From: JADJPO01 sp963828555
GTDB taxonomy: Bacteria > Actinomycetota > Actinomycetes > Actinomycetales > Kineosporiaceae
DNA: 64,000 bases
Assembly: GCA_963828555.1 (NCBI GenBank)
Contig: CAWHEL010000004.1
Coordinates: 310,001-374,000 of the forward strand
Direction of reading: 5' to 3'
Shown here: piece by piece, positions 41,719 through 49,739 of the stretch
Layout: each line of letters opens with the position of its first letter
How positions within the stretch are numbered: the stretch's first letter is position 1
Notes under the pieces: model-generated
Told to the model about the DNA's origin: nothing
Seen by the model: the letters and a program-made list of their open reading frames with translations, nothing else
The model's database searches: none
Position numbers and translations under genes: made by a program

Positions 41719-42531
41719 TCAGGGCAGGCGCAGGTCGACCACCAGGGCGCAGTGATCGCTTACCGCGAGCCGCACGGCCTGACCCGAATGCCGGGCGCCG
41801 TCGGGCAGGTCATGAGCGAGCACGTGGTCCAGCTGCACCTTCGGGGCCGTCGAAGGGAAGGTCTCCCCGCGCGCCAGGGAGGTCCACCCGGTAAGCCGGC
41901 CCGGAACTCCGCCGGGCAGGTTGAGGTCGCCCAGCAGCACGCGTGGCCCGGGCAGCCCGGTCAGCCAGCGCCGCGCCCGGCGCAGCTGACGCAGGTTCGA
42001 GCCGGGCACGAACGACAGGTGGGTACAGGCCACGGTCATGGCCGGCCGGCCCGGCCCCGCCTCGAGTACGGCGGCGAGGACGGCGCGGGGCTCGTCCCGC
42101 AGCCAGACCAGGCTCGGCCGCCCGCCCGGTTCGGTCGGCGGCAGAGGCAGCGGCCATCGGCCCGGAGCAGGCGGCAGCGTCAGCACGTGCCACGAGGTGA
42201 CCGGGATCCGTGAGGCGAGGGCGATCCCGAACGCCGGCCCGGCCAGGGGCGCGACGCCGTCGGCGTGGGCCTGGGGATCGCCGGGGTGCCACCGGGAGTC
42301 GCCCGGGGTGCCGTGCACGGTGATCGCCATCCGGTGCGCGGCCGCGTCGATCGCCTCGGCCGCCAGCGCGGCCTGGTCGACGCCGTCGCTGCGCGGCTGG
42401 TCCTGGTCCACCTCCTGAAGGGCGAGCACGTCGGCACCGGTGCCGGCCAGCGCCGTCCGCAGGGCTGCGTTGTCGATCAGGCCGTCGCTCATCGAGCGGC
42501 CCGAGCAGACGTTGGCCGAGATCAGCCTCAC
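41719..42531 (-). CDS. Endonuclease/exonuclease/phosphatase (EEP) family protein
   Basis: A 270-residue EEP-fold protein: ISANVCSG start, VLALQEVDQDQPRS (Glu metal ligand, about 35-48), CTHLSF (His), LLGDLNLP (Asp-Asn pair) and a final VSDHCALV (Asp-His). All catalytic positions are present. These enzymes cleave DNA, RNA or phospholipid phosphodiesters, and substrate is not predictable. GTG 42529-42531 is the start. 13 bp downstream of the APH-like gene, so likely the same transcript. Confidence 0.88.
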   Translation of the reverse strand: MRLISANVCSGRSMSDGLIDNAALRTALAGTGADVLALQEVDQDQPRSDGVDQAALAAEAIDAAAHRMAITVHGTPGDSRWHPGDPQAHADGVAPLAGPAFGIALASRIPVTSWHVLTLPPAPGRWPLPLPPTEPGGRPSLVWLRDEPRAVLAAVLEAGPGRPAMTVACTHLSFVPGSNLRQLRRARRWLTGLPGPRVLLGDLNLPGGVPGRLTGWTSLARGETFPSTAPKVQLDHVLAHDLPDGARHSGQAVRLAVSDHCALVVDLRLP

Positions 42532-42544
42532 CGTGCGGCCGCGC

Positions 42545-43471
42545 TCACCAGGCGGCCGCGTCGTCCAGCGAGGAGTCGAGCACGGTCAGCATCGCCACGG
42601 CGTCGTCGACCACGCCGGAGTCGTCGGCACTGGTGCCGTGCAGCAGCCAGCGGACCAGCGCCAGCTCACCGGCCAGCCGGGCTCGGCGGGCCAGGTCGGG
42701 ATCGGGGGTGGCTCGCCGCTTGGCGGCGTACGCGGCGAGCACGCCGTCGAACACCTCGGGCTCGGCGGCGTTGGCCAGCCAGGCGAAGTCGTCTGCCGGG
42801 TCGGCCACCCGGGCCTGGGCCCATTCGACCATGCCGGTCACCTCGGTGCTGCTGGTGCGCACGCTGTCGCCGTCCAGCTCGCCGTGTACCACCGAGGGGA
42901 CGAAGCGCCAGGCGCCGGCCTCCTCCAGGGCCCGTTCCCAGCGGCTCAGCAGGGCAGACGGCACGTGCCCTGTGGCGGCGGCGCGGTCGACCTCGGCGAG
43001 GCGGCGCTGGCGGTACTCGTCGGCCTCGTAGACGGGCAGCCCGGCGTCGGCGACAAGGCGGGTGGGCAGGTCGTGCACCGTGGCCAGGGCGCGGCCGGTC
43101 GAGGCGAGCAGGGCCGGCGAGGCGCTCATCCTGGCCGGGTCCAGCGCCGACCCGGTCACGGCGCGGTGCACCAGGGCCCGGCCGCCCTCGGGCAGCGCGG
43201 CGTGGCCGGTGACCCGGGGTACGGCGAAGGAGACCCACCCGTACAGGCCCTCGACCAGGCGCTCCTCGGCATCCATCCGGGCCCCGGCGGCGGCGGTGCG
43301 GGGGGCCCGGACCACCCACTCCCGCCCGAGGGTGTCCTCCACGAAGGCGGCGTCCACGTCGGGGTCGTGCTGGCCGTGGGCGCGCACGGAGACCGGCTCC
43401 AGACCCTTGACCGCGGCGCAGGCAAGGGCAGCGAGAGCGAGCGGATTGCGCGGGGCGCGCGGGCTGGCCAC
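42545..43471 (-). CDS. APH-fold (phosphotransferase-like) protein with altered catalytic loop
   Basis: A 308-residue protein of the APH/choline-kinase fold, with EWVVRAPRTAAAGARMDAE in the N-lobe (ATP-site strand) and SVVHGELDGDSV where the Brenner loop HGDxxxxN should be. Catalytic Asp is replaced by Glu and the metal-binding Asn by Ser. The later VEWAQARVADPADDFAW retains an Asp-rich segment. The same gene family commonly sits between adnB and nudC in actinobacteria and is annotated as a phosphotransferase, sometimes 'macrolide phosphotransferase'. Activity is uncertain. GTG 43469-43471 start. Confidence 0.78.
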   Translation of the reverse strand: MASPRAPRNPLALAALACAAVKGLEPVSVRAHGQHDPDVDAAFVEDTLGREWVVRAPRTAAAGARMDAEERLVEGLYGWVSFAVPRVTGHAALPEGGRALVHRAVTGSALDPARMSASPALLASTGRALATVHDLPTRLVADAGLPVYEADEYRQRRLAEVDRAAATGHVPSALLSRWERALEEAGAWRFVPSVVHGELDGDSVRTSSTEVTGMVEWAQARVADPADDFAWLANAAEPEVFDGVLAAYAAKRRATPDPDLARRARLAGELALVRWLLHGTSADDSGVVDDAVAMLTVLDSSLDDAAAW

Positions 43472-43596
43472 ACACCCACGGTACGTCGAGTCGCCCGCCG
43501 ACCCCGGCTGCCACACCCGAGCACTACCCGGCGTAGTCATTCGCCCGCTCGGGCGTGGGCCGTTCCGCCGTTCCTGACGCCCCGCCGCCCCCGTGG

Positions 43597-43668
43597 ACGA
43601 TGGAGATCACGATGCGAGGAAATGGCTGTGATGGCAGCCGTTCTTCTCCATCGTGATCTCCATCGTCG
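43597..43668. repeat. Long (72-nt) hairpin between divergent genes
   Basis: Left arm 43597-43615 and right arm 43650-43668 are perfect 19-bp inverted complements (GACGATGGAGATCACGATG and its complement). The 34-nt centre can itself fold (GGCTG...CAGCC with flanking GAG...CTC), so nearly the whole 72 nt pairs. It lies in the 249-bp region between the phosphotransferase-like gene and nudC. It could be a mobile REP/MITE-like element or a structured regulatory RNA. No second copy occurs in this window. Confidence 0.8.
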
Positions 43669-43708
43669 AGCCCGCCGGGCAGCACCCTGACCGCTGCGGC
43701 GCAGCCCG

Positions 43709-43714
43709 TAGGGT
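43709..43714 (+). promoter_or_regulatory. -10 element of nudC (leaderless)
   Basis: TAGGGT ends 6 nt before GTG 43721, and no Shine-Dalgarno separates them. The same TAGGGT-6 nt-GTG arrangement is seen at 20791. Confidence 0.45.
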
Positions 43715-43720
43715 GGGCCG

Positions 43721-44716
43721 GTGACTCTGGAGCGCCTCGCCCTGTCCCGCTCCACCCTCGATCGGGCGGCCCACCGGCGCAGTGAACCCGATCTGCTGCC
43801 CACCCTGCTCGCCGACCCCACCGCGCGGGTGCTGGTGCTCGCCGGAGATCAGGCCGAGGTCTCCGACGGCGAGGGCGTCGGCGCCGGCGACGGTGACTCC
43901 AGCGATTCCGGCGGTGACGTCGGTGGTGGGCCGCGGCTGGTGCTCCGGCCGGCCTCCGCGATCGCGGGCGCGCTGGTGCCGGACACCCTGATCGCCTATC
44001 TGGGCACCGGAGCGGACGGCGTCGACTACCTCGCGGCGGCCCTGCCCGACCCTCCGGCCGAGGCGCCGACGGCGGATGGTGGAGCCGTGCGCTGGGCGGG
44101 GCTGCGCGAGCTGGGCAGCGTGCTCGACGACACCGGCACCGGCCTGCTCACCGCCGCCGTCGCGCTGGCCCACTGGCATCGCACGCACCCCCGGTGCAGC
44201 CGGTGCGGGGAGCCGACCACGGCGATCCAGGCCGGCTGGGCCCGCTCCTGTCCGGTGTGCGCGGCCGAGCACTATCCGCGAACAGACCCGGCCGTGATCA
44301 TGTCGGTGGTGGACGACGACGGGCGCATCCTGCTCGGGCGCCAGGCGGTCTGGCCGGAGAAGCGCTTCTCCACCCTGGCAGGGTTCGTCGAGCCCGGGGA
44401 GTCGCTGGAGGCGGCGGTGCGCCGTGAGGTGTTCGAGGAGTCGGCGGTGCGGGTCGGCGAGGTTGGCTACCAGGGCAGTCAGCCGTGGCCCTTCCCGTCG
44501 TCGCTGATGCTTGCCTTCCGGGCCCGGGCCCTGACCACCGACACCCGGGTGGACGGCGTCGAGCTGGCCCAGGCGCGCTGGTGGAGCCGGGAGGAACTCG
44601 CCCTCGACATCGCTACCGAGGAGCTCCTGCTGCCGCCTCCGCTGTCGATCGCCCGTCGGCTGATCGAGGAGTGGTTCGGCGCCCCGATCAGGGACGGCGG
44701 CGGCGCCTGGCGCTAG
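43721..44716 (+). CDS. nudC: NAD(+) diphosphatase / RNA decapping Nudix hydrolase NudC
   Basis: A 331-residue protein. A central zinc ribbon (CSRCGEP and CPVCAAEHYPR) is followed by a full Nudix box in GFVEPGESLEAAVRREVFEES, and by SQPWPFPSSLM, the substrate motif that distinguishes NudC from other Nudix enzymes. It cleaves NADH/NAD+ and NAD-capped RNA to NMN and AMP or 5'-monophosphate RNA. The N-terminal domain contains an Asp/Gly-rich insertion (about 45-70). Leaderless start at GTG 43721. Neighbourhood matches Rv3199c. Confidence 0.94.
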   Translation: MTLERLALSRSTLDRAAHRRSEPDLLPTLLADPTARVLVLAGDQAEVSDGEGVGAGDGDSSDSGGDVGGGPRLVLRPASAIAGALVPDTLIAYLGTGADGVDYLAAALPDPPAEAPTADGGAVRWAGLRELGSVLDDTGTGLLTAAVALAHWHRTHPRCSRCGEPTTAIQAGWARSCPVCAAEHYPRTDPAVIMSVVDDDGRILLGRQAVWPEKRFSTLAGFVEPGESLEAAVRREVFEESAVRVGEVGYQGSQPWPFPSSLMLAFRARALTTDTRVDGVELAQARWWSREELALDIATEELLLPPPLSIARRLIEEWFGAPIRDGGGAWR

Positions 44717-44740
44717 CCGCCGGCCTATCGTCGGCCCGGC

Positions 44741-46300
44741 TCAGGGCTCGGGGTCGTCCTCGCTCCGCTGGCTCTCCGCCGGGGTGGCCTCGGCGGGCTG
44801 GACCGGCGGAGCGGGGTGGTCCGGGGCGGCCTCGGGTGCCGCGGGCTGGGCATGGCGACCCGTGGATCGCGCCGGCCCGGGCACGTGCGCCGTCCGCAGC
44901 CCGGCGGTGTACACGTGCGACTCTCCGGGCTGGCCCGTTCCGGACGCCTGGCCGGCCAGGTCGGTGGAGGAGTCGGCGAAGGCCACGTGCCGCCCCCAGG
45001 TGGAGATGGCCACCCCGGTCGCCTCCCCGTCCGTCGGCGCGCGTTCGCGGGTCGCGCTGACCAGTGCGGTGCCGGCCCCGGTCAGGTCCCGCACGTAGGC
45101 GTGGTCCGGGCGGGGCGCGGTGTCGTCCGCGCCCTGCTCGCTGCCACCTGCTGCGGGGAGTCCGGGGCTGGGGGCCAGGTCGGGGGCCGCGGACAGGAAC
45201 GCCACCCGGAGGCCGTCGCCGGAGACCGAGGCCGAGTGCGAGTCGTCACCGGCTGCCCTGCCGTCGGGGGTGGTGCTGACCATCCGGGTGGTGGCGGAGG
45301 GCCGGTGGTGTACGAAGACGTCGCTGGCCTCGTTGTCGTCGTCCTCGACCAGATCGGTGGCCTCGGAGGTGAAGGCCACGGTGGCGCCGTCCGCCGAGAG
45401 CGCCGGACCGTGCGACCCGGCGTCGCCGGCCTGCCCGTCCGAGGACTTGCTCACCAGTTGGTTCTCGCCGGTGTCCATGTCGTGCACGTAGATGTCGGTG
45501 ACCTCGTTGCCGTCCTCCGGGGCGAAATGGGCCGCCGAGGTGAAGGCCACCAGCCGGCCGTTCGCCGACACCGACGGCTGCCCGGAGGGGCCGTCGCCGG
45601 ACTGCCCGTCCGCCCCGGCGCTGACCAGGGTGGTGCGCCCGGTCACCCGGTCGTGCATGTACACGTCCGGTGCGGCGTTGGTGTCATGGGCATCGAGGTT
45701 GGTGGCCAGCGAGGAGAAGGCGACGAAGCGGCCGTCGGCCGACAGTGACGGAGAGAAGGAGTCGTTGTCGGCGAGCTCGCCGTTGCTGCCCCGGCTGATC
45801 AGGGTGGTGACCTCCGTGCGCAGGTCGTGCACGAAGACGTCGAGCGAGCCGTTGCTGTCGTCCTCGACCAGGTCCGGAGCCGAGGAGGTGAACGCGACGA
45901 ACCGTCCGTCGGCCGAGATGGCCGGCTGCAGCGAACTGCCGGCTGCGGTGCCGCCGTGCAGTGCCCGGCTGACCAGCACCGTGCGGTTGGACACCAGGTC
46001 GCGAACGAACACGTCGGCGGCCTCGTTGGCGTCGCCGGGAACGAGGTCGCCGGACTCGGACACGAAGGCCACGAAGCGCCCGTCCGAGGAGATCGCCGGC
46101 GCCCCCGCCGACATCGCCCGCTGCGCAGCGACGGACCCCACCGGGCGCGGGCCGGCCACACCGGCGTCGTCCTGCGGTGCGCCCTGCGATGTGTCGGTGA
46201 CGCTGGCCAGCTCCGGGCGGCCCACCACCAGAACCGGAAGACCGCTGGGCGGTGCCGGTGGAGCGGCCGGGTTCTTCCCCGGGTCGTCAGGGCGTGCCAT
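44741..46300 (-). CDS. Seven-bladed PD40/TolB-like beta-propeller protein
   Basis: A 519-residue protein with about seven tandem repeats of roughly 57-60 residues between 60 and 460. Each follows the pattern S-x-DGRFVAFTS...DLV..D.N...DVFVHD..T..T.LVS...DG. The repeats are degenerate in the last two blades. A Pro-rich N-terminus has no classical signal peptide and the C-terminal tail is Pro/Ala/Glu-rich. Such PD40 propellers are usually periplasmic or extracellular binding platforms. Function is unknown. It lies between nudC and mycoredoxin, a position that I do not recall in the mycobacterial locus. Confidence 0.82.
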   Translation of the reverse strand: MARPDDPGKNPAAPPAPPSGLPVLVVGRPELASVTDTSQGAPQDDAGVAGPRPVGSVAAQRAMSAGAPAISSDGRFVAFVSESGDLVPGDANEAADVFVRDLVSNRTVLVSRALHGGTAAGSSLQPAISADGRFVAFTSSAPDLVEDDSNGSLDVFVHDLRTEVTTLISRGSNGELADNDSFSPSLSADGRFVAFSSLATNLDAHDTNAAPDVYMHDRVTGRTTLVSAGADGQSGDGPSGQPSVSANGRLVAFTSAAHFAPEDGNEVTDIYVHDMDTGENQLVSKSSDGQAGDAGSHGPALSADGATVAFTSEATDLVEDDDNEASDVFVHHRPSATTRMVSTTPDGRAAGDDSHSASVSGDGLRVAFLSAAPDLAPSPGLPAAGGSEQGADDTAPRPDHAYVRDLTGAGTALVSATRERAPTDGEATGVAISTWGRHVAFADSSTDLAGQASGTGQPGESHVYTAGLRTAHVPGPARSTGRHAQPAAPEAAPDHPAPPVQPAEATPAESQRSEDDPEP

Positions 46301-46337
46301 GTCGCACCTCGTGTGGTTCGTCCGTGATTCGTGGTGG

Positions 46338-46613
46338 TCAGTGTTGGAGGTGGGCCTCGACGTCGCGTAGCGAGGGATTCGTGGCCGCAGAGCCGTCGGG
46401 GAACAGCACCGTCGGCACGGTCTGGTTGCCGCCGTTCACGCTCATCACGAACGATGCTGCATCCGGAACGTACTCGATGTTGACCTCGCTGTAGCCGATC
46501 CCGGCCCGGTCGAGCTGGCGCTTGAGCCGCACGCAGTACCCGCACCAGGTGGTCGTGAACATGGTCACGGTGCCGGGCGCGGGGGTGTGTGGGAGTTCGG
46601 AGGGAACCTGCAT
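46338..46613 (-). CDS. mrx1: Mycoredoxin/glutaredoxin-like protein
   Basis: A 91-residue thioredoxin-fold protein with active site CGYC (24-27) preceded by TTTW, and NGGNQTVPTVLFPDG (cis-Pro region), typical of mycoredoxin-1, which reduces mycothiol mixed disulfides. Divergent from uvrD2 with 39 bp between the starts, the same pairing as Rv3198A/Rv3198c. ATG 46611-46613 is chosen. An in-frame ATG 18 nt upstream is possible. Confidence 0.9.
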   Translation of the reverse strand: MQVPSELPHTPAPGTVTMFTTTWCGYCVRLKRQLDRAGIGYSEVNIEYVPDAASFVMSVNGGNQTVPTVLFPDGSAATNPSLRDVEAHLQH

Positions 46614-46652
46614 CCGGCCATTGTCGCCCATGGCTGCAAGGATGCGGGGGCG

Positions 46653-48836
46653 ATGAGCCGTTCCGACCTGACCCGCGCCGACGCGATCCTGGAGGCGCTC
46701 GACCCCGAGCAGCGAGAGGTGGCCACTGCCACCTCGGGCCCGGTCTGCGTGCTGGCCGGCGCCGGCACGGGCAAGACCCGGGCGATCACCCACCGGATCG
46801 CCTACGGCGTGCACAGCGGCATCTATGTGCCGCAGCAGGTGCTCGCGGTCACCTTCACCGCCCGGGCCGCCGGGGAGATGCGCACCCGGCTGCGCGACCT
46901 CGGGGTCGGCGGCGTGCAGGCGCGCACCTTCCATGCCGCGGCCCTGCGCCAGCTCGGCTACTTCTGGCCGCGCACCATCGGCGGCGCCCCGCCCGCTCTC
47001 CTGGAGCACAAGGCCTCCCTGGTGGCGGACGCCGCCGCCCGGCTGCGGATCACCGTCGACCGCCCGGCGGTGCGTGACCTCTCGGCCGAGGTGGAGTGGG
47101 CCAAGGTCAGTCTGCTCACCCCGGAGACCTACCAGGCCGCGGCGGTGCGGGCCGGACGGGGGGAACCGGGCGGGTTCGACCTGGCCACCACGGCCCGCCT
47201 GCTCGAGGTGTACGAGCAGGCCAAGACCGACCGCGGCGTGATCGACTTCGAGGACGTGCTGCTGCTGACCGGAGGGATCCTGGCCGAGTACCCGGACGTC
47301 GCGGCCGCCGTCCGCGCGCAGTACCGCCACTTCATCGTCGACGAGTACCAGGACGTGAGCGCCCTGCAGCAGCGGCTGCTGGACGCCTGGACCGGCGACC
47401 GGGACGACATCTGCGTGGTCGGCGACCCGAACCAGACCATCTACTCCTTCACCGGCGCCTCGCCGCAGTACCTGACCGACTTCCGGGCCCGCCACCCGAG
47501 TGCCCGGCTGGTCCGCCTGGTGCGCGACTACCGCTCCACCCCGCAGGTGGTCGCGCTCGCCAACGCGCTCGCCGACCGGCCCCGCGGCAGCAGCGAGCCG
47601 ATGCGACTACTCGCCCAGCGGCCCGGCGGCGCACGTCCCACCCTGACCTCCTACGAGGACGATGTGGCCGAGGCGGAGGGGATCGCCCGTCTGGCGGCAG
47701 CCCTTGTCGGGCAAGGGGTTCCGGCCGGTGAGATCGCCGTCCTGTATCGCACCAACGCGCAGTCGGAGGCGCTGGAACAGGCCATGACCGAGGCCGGCCT
47801 GCCCTACCTGGTGCGGGGTGGGGAACGGTTCTTCGCCCGTAAGGAGGTGCGCGACGCCCTGCTACTGCTGCGCGGTGCCGCCGTCTCGGCGGCCGCGACC
47901 ACGACGGGCGCCGCCCTGCCCACCCAGACCCGCGACGTCCTCGCCTCGGCCGGCTGGACGGCGCAGCCGCCGTCCGGCGGGGGAGCGGTGCGCGATCGCT
48001 GGGAGTCGCTGCAGGCGCTCGCCGCGCTGGCCGACGCCCTCGCCGCGGCCGACCCGGCGGCGAGCCTGCGTGACCTGGTCATCGAGCTCGAGGAGCGCGC
48101 CGCGGCGCAGCACGCCCCCACCGTGCAGGGAGTCACTCTGGCCTCGCTGCACGCCGCGAAGGGCCTGGAGTGGGACGCGGTGTTCCTGATCGGCCTGTCC
48201 GAGGGGCTGATGCCGATCTCCTTGGCCACCGGGTGGGAGGAGATCGCCGAGGAGCGGCGGCTGCTCTACGTGGGGGTGACCCGGGCCCGTGAGCATCTGG
48301 CCCTGTCCTGGGCCCGGTCCCGGACCCCCGGCGGGCGCGCCGCACGCAGCCCGTCACGGTTCCTGGACGGTGCCGGAGTGGCCGCGGCTCTGGCCGGCGG
48401 GGCCCGCGGTGCCGGGTCCACCGGCGCTGCTGCCGCCGCGTCGTCCGACCCTCCGGGCGGTGCGGGTCGAGGGGCGAGGGCGCGGGTCAAGGCCGCGCTG
48501 CCCACCGCCTGCCGCAGCTGCGCCGCCGAGCTCGACACCGCGGCCGAGCGCAAGGTCGGCCGGTGCGCCGCCTGCCCGCCCACCTACGACGACGTGCTGT
48601 TCGCCCAGTTGCACGGCTGGCGGGCGCAACGGGCCGCGACGGCGAAGATCCCTGCCTACGCGATCTTCACCGACGCCACCCTGGTCGCCATCGCCGAATC
48701 GGCGCCGCGCGGACTGGAGAAGCTCGCCCAGGTGCCCGGGGTGAGTCGGGCGAAGCTGACGGAGTACGGCGCCGAGGTGCTGGAACTGATCAGTGCGGCG
48801 GCCAACCCAGGGGCGGAGCCGAGCCCACACCGGTAG
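46653..48836 (+). CDS. uvrD2: UvrD2-type ATP-dependent DNA helicase
   Basis: A 727-residue SF1A helicase. Walker A is LAGAGTGKTRA (34-44). Further motifs: FTARAAGEM, FIVDEYQDVSALQ (motif II), GDPNQTIYSFTGA (III), LHAAKGLEWDAVFL (V) and VGVTRAREHLALSW (VI). A tetracysteine segment (CRSCAAEL ... CAACPP) follows, then a C-terminal HRDC domain from about 640. This layout is diagnostic of mycobacterial-type UvrD2. ATG 46653 is preceded by AAGGATGCGG. Role: DNA unwinding in repair. Confidence 0.95.
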   Translation: MSRSDLTRADAILEALDPEQREVATATSGPVCVLAGAGTGKTRAITHRIAYGVHSGIYVPQQVLAVTFTARAAGEMRTRLRDLGVGGVQARTFHAAALRQLGYFWPRTIGGAPPALLEHKASLVADAAARLRITVDRPAVRDLSAEVEWAKVSLLTPETYQAAAVRAGRGEPGGFDLATTARLLEVYEQAKTDRGVIDFEDVLLLTGGILAEYPDVAAAVRAQYRHFIVDEYQDVSALQQRLLDAWTGDRDDICVVGDPNQTIYSFTGASPQYLTDFRARHPSARLVRLVRDYRSTPQVVALANALADRPRGSSEPMRLLAQRPGGARPTLTSYEDDVAEAEGIARLAAALVGQGVPAGEIAVLYRTNAQSEALEQAMTEAGLPYLVRGGERFFARKEVRDALLLLRGAAVSAAATTTGAALPTQTRDVLASAGWTAQPPSGGGAVRDRWESLQALAALADALAAADPAASLRDLVIELEERAAAQHAPTVQGVTLASLHAAKGLEWDAVFLIGLSEGLMPISLATGWEEIAEERRLLYVGVTRAREHLALSWARSRTPGGRAARSPSRFLDGAGVAAALAGGARGAGSTGAAAAASSDPPGGAGRGARARVKAALPTACRSCAAELDTAAERKVGRCAACPPTYDDVLFAQLHGWRAQRAATAKIPAYAIFTDATLVAIAESAPRGLEKLAQVPGVSRAKLTEYGAEVLELISAAANPGAEPSPHR

Positions 48837-48906
48837 TTCTGCCCTAGGCCCGGTGGTGAATGCGCCGTGGCGGTCGCCCGACCCACCCTGGTCCACTGTC
48901 GACCGA

Positions 48907-48949
48907 GGACCTACAGGTCCGGTACGGCCGAGGAGGGACCTACAGGTCC
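48907..48949. promoter_or_regulatory. Tandem palindromic operator candidate
   Basis: GGACCTACAGGTCC occurs exactly twice, at 48907-48920 and 48936-48949 (29-bp period). Each is a dyad of GGACCT/AGGTCC. The second extends to GGGACCTACAGGTCCC. The second copy ends 26 bp before the GTG of the following gene. It probably binds a dimeric regulator. Superficial similarity to DosR (GGGAC...GTCCC) boxes exists, but the half-site spacing differs by 2 bp. Confidence 0.6.
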
Positions 48950-48975
48950 CGGATCAGCATGCAGGGGGTACTTCA

Positions 48976-49296
48976 GTGGGTGAGCACGGTCACGCCGCGG
49001 CTCTGGAAGGCGAGGAATCGGTGCGGCAGGCGCTGCACCAGGCAGTGTTCGACGACCTGTCCCGAAGTGCCCAGCTGCTCGGCTCGGCAGATCTGCTGAA
49101 GGAGCTGCGGGCCCGTGGCCAGGGCCGGCAGGAGGAGCCCAGGGACCTGACGGACGACGCTGAGCTGGCCCGCGCCGTCGAAGACCTGTTGACCTCCATC
49201 TACGAGGGCGTCCCGCTGATCATCTCCCGGCTCGAGTACCCCCCGGCCACCGGGATCTCGCTGCGAGCTGACCCCGCCCGAGGATCCTCCGAATAA
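48976..49296 (+). CDS. Small helical protein of unknown function upstream of whiB7
   Basis: A 106-residue acidic, helical protein: ESVRQALHQAVFDDLSRSAQLLGSADLLKELRARG, then DDAELARAVEDLLTSIYEGVPLIISRLEYPP. No motif is recognised. GTG 48976 has a G-rich SD-like stretch upstream. Its promoter region contains two exact 14-bp palindromes. Its TAA stop overlaps the AT-rich element of the whiB7 promoter. Position suggests, but does not prove, a stress-related role. Confidence 0.6.
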   Translation: MGEHGHAAALEGEESVRQALHQAVFDDLSRSAQLLGSADLLKELRARGQGRQEEPRDLTDDAELARAVEDLLTSIYEGVPLIISRLEYPPATGISLRADPARGSSE

Positions 49297-49330
49297 TCGG
49301 TTGTGCATCCGCCGCCGATGCCTTTACCGT
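49292..49330 (+). promoter_or_regulatory. Candidate WhiB7-autoregulated promoter
   Basis: AATAAT (49292-49297), 3 nt, TTGTGC (-35, 49301-49306), 18 nt, TACCGT (-10, 49325-49330). An AT-rich block just upstream of the -35 is the known target of the WhiB7 AT-hook when it binds with the primary sigma factor. The resulting transcript would have a leader of about 400 nt before whiB7. Confidence 0.55.
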
Positions 49331-49386
49331 CGAACTCAACGCGCTCGCGTGTGCGAGCCGATCACTGCTGCGAGGAGGTGCTTCCG

Positions 49387-49584
49387 ATGTCGAACCTGAC
49401 GTTCATCACTCAGATTCAGACTTCGCGCGCCCTCTCGGCCTGCGTCGCCCCGCAGCACGGTCAGGGTCCACGGGAGCGCTCCGTCATCGATGGCATCCCG
49501 ATGTCCGGCAAGACCAGCGCCAGCGGTGCGTTCGCGTACCGCACGTTCGACCCGGGTTCTCCAACCTGTAGACCGCCGGCCTAG
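49387..49584 (+). CDS. Leader peptide (uORF) of whiB7
   Basis: A 65-codon ORF beginning MSNLTFITQIQT, with a strong GAGGAGGTG 6 nt upstream of ATG 49387. It lies entirely in the whiB7 leader, and its TAG at 49582-49584 is 25 nt before the attenuator hairpin. In whiB7/wblC genes, translation of a leader ORF is coupled to terminator formation, so ribosome slowing by antibiotics lets transcription continue. Codon and Ser/Thr/Pro usage in its second half is unremarkable. It is probably regulatory rather than a functional protein. Confidence 0.65.
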   Translation: MSNLTFITQIQTSRALSACVAPQHGQGPRERSVIDGIPMSGKTSASGAFAYRTFDPGSPTCRPPA

Positions 49585-49609
49585 CTCCCTGAGCAGCCGG
49601 TCACCTCAC

Positions 49610-49640
49610 AGGCCGCGGAACCCGAAAGGGTCCGCGGCCT
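49610..49640 (+). terminator. Attenuator hairpin in the whiB7 leader
   Basis: AGGCCGCGGAACCC-GAAA-GGGTCCGCGGCCT forms a stem of about 13 bp with one bulged A and a GAAA tetraloop, followed by TCGTGTTCC. It sits between the uORF and whiB7, about 100 nt upstream of the whiB7 ATG, and is the expected conditional terminator. The upstream GACCGCCGGCC (49571-49581) can pair with GCCGGTC (49596-49602), offering a competing structure. Confidence 0.75.
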
Positions 49641-49739
49641 TCGTGTTCCTCGCCGCGGACGACGCACAACGCCGGAACTCCGGCACCGCACACGGCGAGC
49701 CGGACGACCCGGCCCGCCGGACACGAGGAGGTGAAGGGC

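Noticed and set aside
43613..43660. Tiny ORF (Met-Arg-Gly-Asn-Gly-Cys...) inside the 72-nt hairpin
   Set aside because: It is a by-product of the palindrome, 15 codons long, and no conservation can be assessed. The hairpin itself is the stronger signal.
48936..48949. Reading the GGGACCTACAGGTCCC dyad as a DosR box
   Set aside because: DosR sites have GGGAC and GTCCC separated by 4 bp, here 6 bp. I see no DosR or hypoxia gene in the window.
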